The notes under the pieces: model-generated
Seen by the model: the letters and a program-made list of their open reading frames with translations, nothing else
Databases searched by the model: none
What the model was told of the DNA's origin: nothing
Program-made: the position numbers and the translations under genes
Shown here: positions 22,502 to 33,600 of the stretch, piece after piece
How the letters are laid out: each line of letters starts with the position of its first letter
Position numbering within the stretch: position 1 is the first letter of the stretch
Source: Bradysia coprophila
Lineage: Eukaryota > Arthropoda > Insecta > Diptera > Sciaridae
Direction of reading: 5' to 3'
Assembly: GCF_014529535.1 (NCBI RefSeq)
Contig: NW_023503409.1
Location: forward strand, 4,030,390 to 4,094,389
DNA: 64,000 bases

Positions 22502-23675
22502 ATGCACTCGTGTTATGGTTCTGTTAGCAAATTTCAATGTAAATTTATGATTTTTATATTCGTTGTTATCGTAACGACAATCCGGCCCATTGAAAGGTAA
22601 TATAATTTAAAGAACGAATTTAATGACAGTTCTGGTTCTAATATCGGAATGAAGAGAGCATTGATTACCTTCGATCTCTGTTTGGGTCTTTACATAGAAC
22701 ATGATGAGCTTTAGCGTCAACATCTACAAAATGTGTAAATAAAGCTGAAACCAATTTCCCGGGGCTTAGTGAGTAAAATAACTTACGTATAGTTTGGAAC
22801 TTCGGATTTTGCTTTGTGTGCATGTTGCCTTCGGTTTGGCTTTTCTCACGAATTTTTCGAGAAATAAAAAATGGGAAAATTCTCGTAAAAGTGAATAATA
22901 TACCCCAAGTGAATAAGTGAATATGTACCCCAATGAGTGGAATCCACTCAGTGGATGGTTCTTACATCCATTGCCATTGACTGTTAAACTACTGAATATA
23001 CAACCATTTCACTCTCTTCCACTAACCTTCTTAATAAATTCTCCTTTTTATTCCAGCCGTAAAATGTCTCTATTTGACTTCACATCACTCAGATCCGTTG
23101 ACGGATGGACTGAGATTTCTGACACGGTACGAACAGTCGGCAAATCAAAAGCGACGTTAGTCTTGCAAAAGACCCAGTTATTCCAAAATGCTGTATTTTT
23201 CTCGCTTCTGCATCCTCAACCGAATGGGGCCTGTTTTGCTGGTGTACGGATTCCAGTCGAAATGAACCTGTCGGAGTATGAAAAAATCTTAATTCGTTGC
23301 AGGGGTGAAGGCGAAAACACCAGGTACAAGATCGTGCTGAGACACAATGGTCAGTTGGCCAACGATGAGATAACGTATGAACGCGTTTTTATGGTAAAAC
23401 CCTTTATTCTATAGGAAAGGATTTGAGGAATGGGTTTTGATTTAGAGATTTTGTCTTTTCAAAAGGTTGGACTATCAGACAGTGAGTTCTCGGACGTGCG
23501 GCTGAAACTCACGGATTTTAAACCATTTTATCGGGGAAGAGAAATGCCTGACGTTGAGCCCTTAAATACATCGAACATTACTTCGTTTGGAATTCAAATC
23601 TTCGGAGGTGTCTACTCGGAATTCAAACAAGCTGGGGTGTCTGCTTTGGTTGTAGAAGAAATAAGTGCAGTGTAA
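22502..23675 (+). CDS. CIA30 (NDUFAF1-like) domain protein
   Basis: The core is two exons joined in phase 0: up to 23393, then 23466-23675. They give MSLFDFTSLRSVDGWTEISD, later CFAGVRIPVEMNLSEYEKIL, then FKPFYRGREMPDVEPLNTSN, FGIQIFGGVYSEF, and VSALVVEEI. The FxxFxPxxRGRxxPDxxPL and SxGxQIxGG motifs identify the CIA30 domain, which in NDUFAF1 assists mitochondrial complex I assembly. A first exon 22502-22596, ending AG before GTAATA, joins in frame (phase 2) to an acceptor at 23056. It would add about 34 residues with a hydrophobic stretch, MIFIFVVIVTTI, that looks like a secretory signal or anchor rather than a mitochondrial presequence. If that exon is not used, translation starts at the Met at 23064. 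The CIA30 core is certain and the 5' exon is a proposal. Confidence 0.8.
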
Positions 23676-24186
23676 TTACCATTCATCAGTCAATACAAAA
23701 TTTGTTGGTCAAGTGATAAATTGTGTCAATTTTGCCCTTTCAATAATACCCATAAGTCGTAGCCAAGCTCAGAGTTTGAAATTGCAAAATGAGTAGAACT
23801 GCATCAGATAATCTAAAACGAAAAGAAAACCGGATTTGTATACGGTGATAATGTGTTCCTAAAAGAATATGAAATGTGAAGCGAGTTTTTGAATGTATGT
23901 CCGACATCCATACTTCTACCATGCTATCATTGAGAAAGTTATCTTGTTCAATGATACGGGTTTTCAAGGGGAAACCAATACTACGATGTGAAATTATCAA
24001 ATTTTTATTATTGTTGTTGCACTTAGCGTTTACTTTGCATAATTTACATGTACGTTGACATTGGATTCGGTTGTTCTATTTTTGTTCATTTTGTGTTTTG
24101 AGTTCCCAAAAAGGTGTCTGTTTTACTCAATTCGAAGAGTCTAATCAGATACCTACTTGTCCTTCTTTCCTAAGACATCTACTAAA
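23676..24186. other. intergenic, no gene seen
   Basis: Short AT-rich gap between two plus-strand genes. No conserved element recognised. Confidence 0.5.
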
Positions 24187-24603
24187 ATGCCGAACATTAT
24201 CACGGATTGGATTAATAATTTCATGGGTAACAACGTCACCTACGTTGCCAACGCATACTCACATGCCGATTATGTTTGGCTACGTTTTCAACGTGAAGAA
24301 TTGAGCATCGAGGAAATTTCAGCCGGACTGAAGTCAATCGAAATCGATGTGAAACATAAGGAAATGAAAATGAGTCTAGTGCGAGTACCGTTCAACGAAG
24401 TGCACATCGAACGAAGAAACACTATACGTGAATATATGACCGTGTTCGCCAGGAATAGAGACGGAAGTAAGACAACAATTTGCGAAAATTTCGAAATACC
24501 GGCTAATCGTTCATACATCGTTACCGATAAGGGTGGCATTAAGGAACAGGCGTACGGTGGTGATGTTTGGGAGGATTTCGAGGGACATTATCACAGAAAA
24601 TAG
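24187..24603 (+). CDS. uncharacterised 138-aa protein
   Basis: A single-exon frame from ATG at 24187 (MPNIITDWINNFMGNNVTYV) to TAG at 24603. Composition is clearly protein-like: balanced charges, alternating hydrophobic/polar stretches (YVWLRFQ, SIEIDVK, MKMSLVRVPF), and mixed codon use unlike the flanking AT-rich DNA. This suggests a small all-beta fold. There is no signal peptide and no transmembrane helix, so the product is probably cytosolic. The frame extends upstream to 24157 without an ATG, so the start at 24187 is the natural one. I do not recognise the family. It lies 0.5 kb downstream of the CIA30 gene on the same strand. Confidence 0.7.
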   Translation: MPNIITDWINNFMGNNVTYVANAYSHADYVWLRFQREELSIEEISAGLKSIEIDVKHKEMKMSLVRVPFNEVHIERRNTIREYMTVFARNRDGSKTTICENFEIPANRSYIVTDKGGIKEQAYGGDVWEDFEGHYHRK

Positions 24604-24919
24604 TTTTGGCTTTATTCTAAGAATTTATCGATGTTGGTTTTCTAGTAAAATGTAAGTCTAATCTAGGCTGAAATATTTTTTGATAAGTAAAATTTCGAGT
24701 CGTCGAACTAAAATTATTTTTTTTTGTCGGAACAAGACCACCCTTTTCCCAGTCCCCTTCGTTAAATTCACACTTTCCCGGTAGACGCATTTTTTCCAAA
24801 AAAAATCATCGAAAATTGACACGATTTTATTCGTAAAAAAAACCACGTCTAAGAGTGGCAAGCAAACAAATTCTAATAAACTAACGAAACGAGGTAACAA
24901 TTTTGAGATTACGAAATTG
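24604..24919. other. intergenic, no gene seen
   Basis: 3' flank of the 138-aa gene up to the hAT insertion. Nothing recognised. Confidence 0.5.
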
Positions 24920-25139
24920 TCGTACGTCAGAGTTCCCACGACTTAGGAAGGCTCCTAAAATTAGGAATTTTAGGAAATTTTAACGGTAATATTAGGAGAA
25001 TTTTAGGAAGATTTTTTTTTAAATTTGATAAAGGTTTTATAAGAAATTTCCGGAGGAATTTTTGCAGCCCTAAGATCTCTCTATGTCTCACACACTTCGT
25101 AAAATACTAAAAATGTTTCTAAAAATTAATATGTTAGAT

Positions 25140-25246
25140 TAGGGGTGTGCGATGAACAAAGGATCGGGACTGGCATAGTCCACAAAAAATTGTTATTATC
25201 CGTAGATGAGAAAAATTGATTTTGAAAATATCCATCGCACACCCTA
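25140..25246. mobile_element. 107-bp MITE nested in the hAT element
   Basis: Starts TAGGGGTGTGCGATG and ends CATCGCACACCCTA, a near-perfect inverted terminus typical of another hAT lineage. The flanks ATGTTAGAT and ATGTCCAAT could be a decayed target duplication, but this is weak. Confidence 0.65.
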
Positions 25247-25379
25247 ATGTCCAATTAATAGAAAATTGACAAAAAGTTTTTTTTTTATCAAAACATCTTT
25301 TTCCTTTTTCAATAATTTAAACTTTTATAGTTTACACTTCTTCGACTCCAGTATCGACCAGAAACTTGACCTTTATCAG

Positions 25380-25503
25380 CTGTTTCTTGTCGACTGAAGC
25401 TTTCGAGTTAACAGATTCACCATAATTTTGCTCGAAGTGCGATCCTCGAGAATGTATTTGTTTTCGCTAAATCCACGTTCAGGATCACTGTTTGCATGAC
25501 TCA
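25380..25503 (-). pseudogene. hAT transposase C-terminal relic
   Basis: The frame reads LSLSHANSDPERGFSENK and then YILEDRTSSK, matching the conserved hAT C-terminal pattern SHxNxDxERxFSxNK. It ends at a stop soon after. There is no DDE core in the element, so it is non-functional. Confidence 0.8.
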
Positions 25504-25706
25504 AAGAAAGTACTGTTTTCAAATTCATTGCAGCAAAATTTTAATTTTTTTAACGGTTTTTCAGTTTTATTAAAAATTTTCTTCGAGACTGTGGGCTCAT
25601 TTTAGGAATTTTAGGAATATTAGAAGATTTTAGGAGGTTTTAGGAGGATCTGGTCCATTTTATGAATTTTATGAATTTTAGGAAGAGTGGGAACTCTGTC
25701 GTACGT

Positions 25707-26407
25707 ACAACACTGTGGAAAAAACTGGTCCTTTTTTCGTCAAACTTCCTTACTCCTACCTCAGCTGAAGAGTGTTGTGGATGTTCCTCCACACATAACT
25801 TACATAATTGGCACTATGAATAAATTCTGAAATCTCTTGATGGAGCGGAACAACTCGGAATCGAAATGTAGTTCTTGATGGCACGATAACACATCTGAAA
25901 CAATTTTGGAAAGTTTGGCTTGAATTAACGAGGAATAACATTTCTGAGGCCAAGTTCATAGACAGGCAATGAAATATTTCGATTGATTCCAAGCTTCACG
26001 AGACTAATGTAAGTAAACTAGCCTTTGACTGAATAGTTATTTTGAATGAGTCATAAAGGGCTCATAAGGGGTTAAGCCATCAAATTTACGCCAGTGAACA
26101 CAATATATAAGTTTTCTGTTTTATAGGATCCTCTCGAGAGTGGAGAATGCCAATTATGTTTGGATGTTCTGTTCGTCCTTACTTCTTTTGGTAATTCTTC
26201 TTATTTCCTCAATCATGTCTTCGATTGTATTGTTTCTCTTTGCATTTGTTTTGATCATTAATCATTGCAGCAATGCAGAGAGTTTGGGCTTACGCATTTA
26301 GGCAATCAATTTTACATTATTGTCTCAGGCAAAAGAAATTCAAATTATAGAGGGCTACAAATGTCTCTTATTTTGGAATGGTCATCCTGTGATAATATCT
26401 CCTAATC
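25707..26407. other. intergenic, no gene seen
   Basis: AT-rich. Short frames only and no conserved motif recognised. Confidence 0.55.
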
Positions 26408-26560
26408 TACACTCGGAATTTTGAAAACCGACACATTTTCTGTCTGTGTGTTTTACTTGACTTTCTGATTTCTCCATGTCAAAATAATGGAAAATTCACA
26501 AAAAAAACCAGTAAACAACGAAACAGAAAATGTGTCGATTTTCAAAATTCCGCGAGTGTA
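26408..26560. mobile_element. MITE with TA target site (Tc1/mariner type)
   Basis: Element 26410-26558 starts CACTCGGAATTTTGAAAA. The complement of its right end reads CACTCGCGGAATTTTGAAAA, so the termini are inverted repeats of about 45 bp with small gaps. TA flanks both ends (26408-26409 and 26559-26560), as expected of Tc1/mariner insertions. No coding content. Confidence 0.78.
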
Positions 26561-27610
26561 TGCCTTAAATTCTACTATTTCTTTTTACAGCCGTTTTGAA
26601 CTCATTACTGAATACTGAATACACCATTCTCTACTTAGAGTGGGGTTAAAATAAAAGAATGTTTCAAAGTCTTTTGATTACTTTAGCAGCCAAGGGACCT
26701 GACCCACCCATAATGTCGGACCTAGTTGTGCAAATGAAAAATTTTATCGACGATTGGATGTGATTTGTTTTTCAGAAATTTTTTTTCGCCGACAAAACGC
26801 CACAGCAGACGACAGAACCAATTTAAATTTTAGTTTTTCACGGATTTTTTATTTAAATATTATTTTGTTTACAATAATTTCTGTTTTATTGTTTTAAATA
26901 AGATAAGTAAAATATGAAAAAAAAGAAAGAATTTAGTTTCTAATTTCTATTACGATTCTGTGTTATTTCTGGACTCGAAACACAACAATGTAAATCGTTA
27001 ATATATTTTATATAAGACACGGTTCAACAATTCTTTTGATTTTTCCATTTTTTTTAATTAATTAAAATTGTAAATATTTCTAAATTTCTTTTTTTCTAAT
27101 AAAATTTTCTTCCAAATTTTTGGTTTTAATTTTTTAATTAAATTAAAAAAATTATTAACAAAATCCTTAAACAGCTACTGTTAAACAAATCGAAAAAAAT
27201 CGTCAGTTTTAAGTAGAGTCAGAGCCTCTAATGACACTTCCATTCGGACGTGTTTTGTCATTAGAAATACTCTATTATGTGTTGGTTACAGGCACTTATT
27301 ACCACGGCTTCTATATTGACTTCCCATGGTAGATTGAAATTATAAAAAAAAGACTTTTTAGACCATCAACAAACGATTAGATCAAAATAAAAACAATTTT
27401 TTTTTTAGCACTTTTGGTATTAGACTTAGTAGTCACTAATGGCAAACGATGAAGGCCACATTGGGATTATAAAATCGAAAATATATATAAAAAATTGTTT
27501 AGTCTGGCACTTTGTGAATATTGTAAATTAAACAAAAACAAAAAACTTAATATTTAATTACACAACAACGATACAAAGTCACACTAACAGTGGGGCTGGC
27601 TCCAGAACCC
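26561..27610. other. 3' flank of talin, no gene seen
   Basis: Very AT-rich and probably includes the talin 3' untranslated region (transcribed leftwards). I could not choose a polyadenylation site among many AT-rich candidates. Confidence 0.5.
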
Positions 27611-30600
27611 TTACTCCAATCGATACGAATGTTGCTTGTTTTGCTTTTCCATTCTCGATTCGGATGATGTTGTGACTGTTTTTCGTTCCATTACTCGTTG
27701 CGTCATCGACGCTAATCGATTCGAACCGGTGTCGGTTATTCGTACATTATTGCCATCAGAGGATAAGGTCATGTTGGAGAAGCCATCGTTTATGGAACTT
27801 ATGGGTTGTCCATCGCTGGAACTGAACGTTTTTGATTCGTATCTGAAGAAAGAGAGAAATTAATTGACCGAACTGGAGTAACATTTTCCCACTGAACTTA
27901 CCTCGTTGTATATCCGTCAAAAGATTTATCGTTTGGATGTTGCTGAAAAGCTGGACCGCTGCTAGACGATGTCGATGTTGTTTTGAATGTGCTCATTGGT
28001 AATACTCCGCTTCGGCCGAATGTTTTCTCGTGTAAATCTTGGACACAGGCTTCCAGTTGTGGATTCTTTTGCACTTGGCCGTATAGTTGTTGGACCGGTT
28101 GATAGGATTGACTGGACGAACTGTGATCATTCGCTTGACTTTGCGTTGATGAATTGCCGTTGAATGAGCGATTGAATATGGGACTCTGTTGTACCGGTTG
28201 AAATGACGATTCAGACGATGGTTGATATGGTTTCGGGATTGAATTGGCTGTTAGCACGTGCGATCGATTTGATCGCGGACTCGTTTGCTGATTGTTTTGC
28301 TGGTAGGTGGTTGACGTGGACATATTGTGAAAACTTGGCGATGGTGGCGTTACGTTTTGTGATCGATTTGCTACGTGGAAGTGTTGCGGAGACGACGATG
28401 TTTGGTATGATTGAGGATTTTGATAATACGGCTGTTGATACCCTTCGCCGTCACTCTCATCGGTTAGGCCAGCCGACACTTTATGGCGATACTTAGCTTG
28501 TCTGATGGCAACTAATTTGTTCCGAGCATCTTCCAGTTTCTTTTCCATTTTCAACACTTCCGAGCGAGCATTAATTTCTTGTGCCATACCGTCAACCATG
28601 CTGGTATTGATTTTCAGAATATGTTCCTCCTCCATGTCAATTGCTTGCTGAGCGGCCCGAACCAAATTGTCCGTAGATTTAATGACAGCATTACCAGCCG
28701 ATTGTAACCGTCGTCCAGTTTCTGAGTTTGGATCTGATTTGACTTTGCACGCAATTAGAAGCTGGGCTGTAGAGGCAGCGACTTGTTTGGCTGACGAAAT
28801 AAGCATTTCTTCGGTGCCGATTCCTTGCACCAAATTTTGGGCAGCCTCCACCAAACTGTGTGTAGCAGCTGCGACTAGTCGAGCAGCTGATATTAGTCCT
28901 TCAGACCATTGTCCATCATCGGATGAGGTTAACGGAGTACGAGACACTTTTCCTTGATCGATCAGTTCGCGTTGTGCAGCATTTGCAGCTCTCACCAATG
29001 CCGACGAGGCAGCCATGATGCCACGAGCAGCTTCCAATATCATTTCGTCGAATTGTAAGTTTGCGTCCGCTTCCTAAAAGTTAATGGTTTTGGTTTAGAA
29101 AGAGTAGTAAAAGTAGCGCAATGTCCAAGCGAAACCACTTCTGGACTTAAAATTGGTATTGAGAGGTTTGGGTAGGTGGGTTACTTGGATAATCAGCACT
29201 TTTGGCTTTGGATAGTGGTTCCGCTGGGTTGGAAAATAAGCTACAGTTTTATGTTACAAATATATTCACAGAATAGATGACCGCGATGACCACAGTAATA
29301 ATATGTTTGATTCCTGGGTGCGTAATAAAAATAACAACCAAGAATATCAAACATATCTCACTGTAGCCACCTCCACCAGTAAGTATAGAATGCTTTACAC
29401 CCGAAAAATGTATTAAATTTAAATAACTGTTACCATGCGTGCAATCAACTAAAGTTACAATTTCAAATAAGTTTCGAATAGGAAACTACAATTTACCTTA
29501 ATATCGTTTTGTTGTCTCGGTCTCAAGTTTGCCAATTTCTTGGCGGCAGCGTCAATTGATGCAGCAGCACCCAACAATTCATTTTCAGCAATAACCGTAG
29601 GATCTTCCGGATCAATCCAATCCGATCCTTTAAGCAACTGCGCCATTGCTACCAAATCCGTAACACATTTGGCCACACGTCGTGACAAATGCATTCGATC
29701 GTCGGCACTGCATCCCTTCAGTACTCCTTGCAATAAATCTCGATACGATATTGCAACTGATGCACCGGCATCTAGTGTACGCTGACGTAAATCATACGTT
29801 TCGGCACAGCTCCATGCAACCGAACGGCATACTGATAGCATTTCCGATATGGCACGACGTCCAATGTTGGCGGCTGCAACAATGTCAGTTTGTAGATTTG
29901 ATGTTCCGGCAGCAACCGCCTTTGCAGTTGCTATGGTCACATTTTTGGTGACACGAATTAGATCTTCAGGTGTTGAGGGAACTGTACCCGGTGCAAGCGG
30001 TGATTGTATTGTCTGTGGAAGTTATTTTTATTTAGCCTTTTGTATCATTCAAATGTGAAACCAAAAGGCAATCTAAAATTGGATACATCAACCAACCTTT
30101 ATTTCCTGTGAAATCGCTTCAACTGTCGCTTCCATTGCTCGCGTTCCACGAGTATGTTCATCTTCGACAGCTTTGACCGTTTTCAGTAACGATGATACAT
30201 TCAATACCATCACCTAAATTGCATAAATGAAAATTTAATTAGTTTATGGGTCTGGCGGTTGAATTGGGCAAAACAAAATAGTCGAATAGACAAAATTTGA
30301 AAAGTAATTACCTATTACGAAACAAACACAACGACTCAATGAACGTGGATTTACATTGAAGAACGGAAACGAACGAATGTGATTCGTTAAAATATTTCAA
30401 AATGATTCAGACTTACAAGGAAAGAAAACGAACATCTTCGGAACGGCCCCGTGAACAGTTAGTAGTTAGGGCCCAATCAATATAGAATCAAGGATATGAG
30501 ACGGTATTCAGTTTTGCTTTTTACAAGATGAGTGACATAGAATATTTTTGTCAAATTTTTCCATCATTCTAAAATGGTTCATTGGATAGAAGATTCTAGA

Positions 30601-33600
30601 GATTCTCGGAATGATTGGCTCCCAATCTTTTGACAAACGTCAGATAAGGAACAGTGAGTACATTATCAGATTAAGCGTCGCGTAAAACATTGAACGACTT
30701 CACAATCATAATTTTAGATGCAAATTTCATAAAAACAAATTCTTCTAAAAACAAAATATTTTTCAATTATATCAGAAACCGTAAATGGCACAAATTTTAA
30801 TCCACTACAAAATGAACGACCACTAAATCTCTAAGGGCAAAAATATATTTTAAGAATCAATTCCCTCAGCTATGACCATCAGACTTCGAATATCAGATTG
30901 TCGTCGATTATCAAATGTCGGCGTAACCGGTAATCGTTGCAATTCGTCTTCCTGATCCGAAATCCACCAGTCCGTATCCGATGAGTAGTTGACGGTTGAA
31001 CGATTTGGATAATTCTTCGTATTCGAAAGGAAATATACAAAAAAAAATTAAGATTTCGAAATTGTGTCATTGCATACAATTCCATAAAATATTTGGTAAA
31101 GCCACATAGATGGGTTACAAAAAAAATACAAAACGCGCGATCTTTAGTATAATTTACTGCTTTGAATACTGTAGGAAGCTGTATATTTATGATCAATGGA
31201 AAAGTTGAATATAATTGAGAAGAAGTAATAATTTAATGCAGTGTGTGTATTGATCCAAATCTATTGCGTAGCATTATTTAAGTGTAGCTCTCTTAGCATC
31301 TGTTTAGAAGAGAAAAAAAGAAGAAAAACTACGTAAATTTGTGACTGTTTATCACCGACAAATTTATTGCTTTTCATTCGGCAAGGCCAGGACATTCCAT
31401 TAAGCCATTTATCTATCGTGCAGAAGCAGATAGTGAGCACGATTGATTTTACTCTATCGTCAAAAAGGATTTTTCTTAGCACAATTTCCTTTCACGATAC
31501 GCGAACACCTTAAGGTAGAAAAATGCGATCGGAGATTCGATTAATTTTAACCTCTCACAGACTTTTCTTATCGATCGCAAGAAGTAAAGTCCACAACGAG
31601 CCGTGACCTATGTGATCTTATACAGCAAAATGTATGGTAAAAGTAATGAAGTAGTAGATTTTCTATAAATCTGAAGAAAAACTTTACATCAAATGAAGTA
31701 ATAGACGTGATAATCAAATTGGTGATATGCTAGCTGAGAAGACGTTTTTAATGAGTCAACATGGAATTATGGATTTGGATAATATAATATGGAAAGAAAA
31801 TTCGTTTTGGATCCAATGACTAAAATCGTTTGATTTTGGTAGTGCGCAGTGAAGTCATCGAGTTAAAACACGACATATTTGTTGACGTAACTTCAAAATT
31901 ACTAATCATTCTCATAAGTTTTTGAATTGCTAGATTAATGTCCATCTCTTTCCCTGATATTTTCTTTGTTGTATATTCACACAGAGCCCGTTCAATAATT
32001 TAATTTTTTTAATTTCCGATTGGAACTGTCCGTATAGAATAACTTATCACAAATTGACTAATTTGGCTGCAGATCTGTCTGCAGGTCACGATTTATATTA
32101 TATTCTTCAAGTGGCCGACGATAAAGTAAAGATACAATCGCATTTGAAAGAGGGTAAAAAATCGGATCAGTAAACTTACACGTGCAGATGCAAAGTCAAC
32201 AGAATTACCATGTCAAGAGTTCAAGATGCATTATTGTAAATATAATATAGAATTTTCGTACTTCTTTTTATTACCAACAACAGCAATGCGACAGTTTACC
32301 AGAAATTTTTGTTCCAGAAATAAAAAGTGGGAAAAATTTTTATATCTCAAAAAAATACAAAAAATAATAATGTCAAGACCAATAGAGCGATGCGGTTAAG
32401 TGCCATTTTACGTATAACAAAAAAATATTTCGCTTTTTATAGTAATTTATCGTTCAATGTTTTTAGTCTTTAAAAGTGTTTGGGTTAACTACACATTTAC
32501 GTATCGTATAATCACAAACTGTTGTACATCTTACAGTTTTCTTTAAACAATTTATTTTACCAACGGGAGCTTCATTCCTAATTAGTAGTTCGAGTCGATA
32601 TAACGATTATTCTTGTCCAGGTGAAGGACGTGTACAATTTTATGACTGAAATGTTGATGATGCTAGTTTGTTACAAGATTTTACATAGTGTAGTTACGTC
32701 ATAAAGTTGGTTCTTACTATGCACACCACAGACTGTGTGTAGAAAATAAAAAGTTTTCGGAATCTTTCGAAAAATTGTCATGTCATTTCACCTGGACATC
32801 ATAATACAGAAACTAAACATGAATGTAAACCATAAAGCCATTACGATAGGGAATTGTTAGAATATCATCGAGAAGAAATATAGACCAGTGTGTGTTCGTA
32901 TTGCCAGTAAGTCTTATCAGTTAGTGCACAAATTTGTGGAGCTCAAATAAAGGCTAAAATTTACGAAAGCAAACAATCTCTTTTTTGCCCTTGTCTCCAA
33001 AAATCTGTCATTAACTCCGACAATTATACTGATATAAACGAGAGAAAAACAACTCACCCGTGCAGTTTCTTTCAAATCTTGCATGGCCGGATCATGAATT
33101 GGTTTGCCCGATGCCAATTTTGTAGCATTAATTAATTCACCCAGAGCGGCGGCCACATCTTTAACGGCATTGATCACCATAACTTGAGAGTCAGGTTGAC
33201 CTGATCCCAAGCTACATGCACCACGTTTAACAGCATCAGCTAATTGCACTGGAGATAAAAGAAATATTCAATGGAAATCCGTCGTTTTGTTCAGATAGAA
33301 ACCCAGGACTTACAAATGGTTGTAACAGCGTTTTGTGCAGCTGCTGCCAATTGATCTTGAGATCCTGCCGCACCTGCTACCAAGACCTTAGTGTCTTCGA
33401 CAAGAGCCTTAGCAGTTTTCAATATATGCTCGCGATGATCAGCGAAGTTTCCATCATCGTCCGAATTTAAAGTACCTAAAAGACAACATCGTCGTCAAAA
33501 AACGTTAATCCTTTCAACTGATAATAAACACTTACCAGCTGTAGCAAACATGATCGTAGTGTCCAAGTCTCCAATGATTCCAGACACAGTACTGGCAGCA

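Larger units (their letters stand above)
24920..25706 (-). mobile_element. hAT transposon, internally deleted, 8-bp target duplication
   Basis: Element 24928-25698 (771 bp) begins CAGAGTTCCCAC and ends GTGGGAACTCTG, a perfect 12-bp inverted terminus of hAT type. It is flanked by TCGTACGT duplications at 24920-24927 and 25699-25706. Subterminal TTTTAGGA-type repeats occur on both sides. About 25380-25503 on the minus strand encodes SHANSDPERGFSENKYILED, the C-terminal dimerisation motif of hAT transposases. The rest of the transposase is deleted. A smaller inverted-repeat element (25140-25246) is nested inside. Confidence 0.9.

Noticed and set aside
29270..29390. Imperfect inverted repeat in talin intron 12 (ATATGTTTGAT... 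and complement)
   Set aside because: The arms are short and mismatched and no boundary or flanking duplication is visible, so it is not called as an element.
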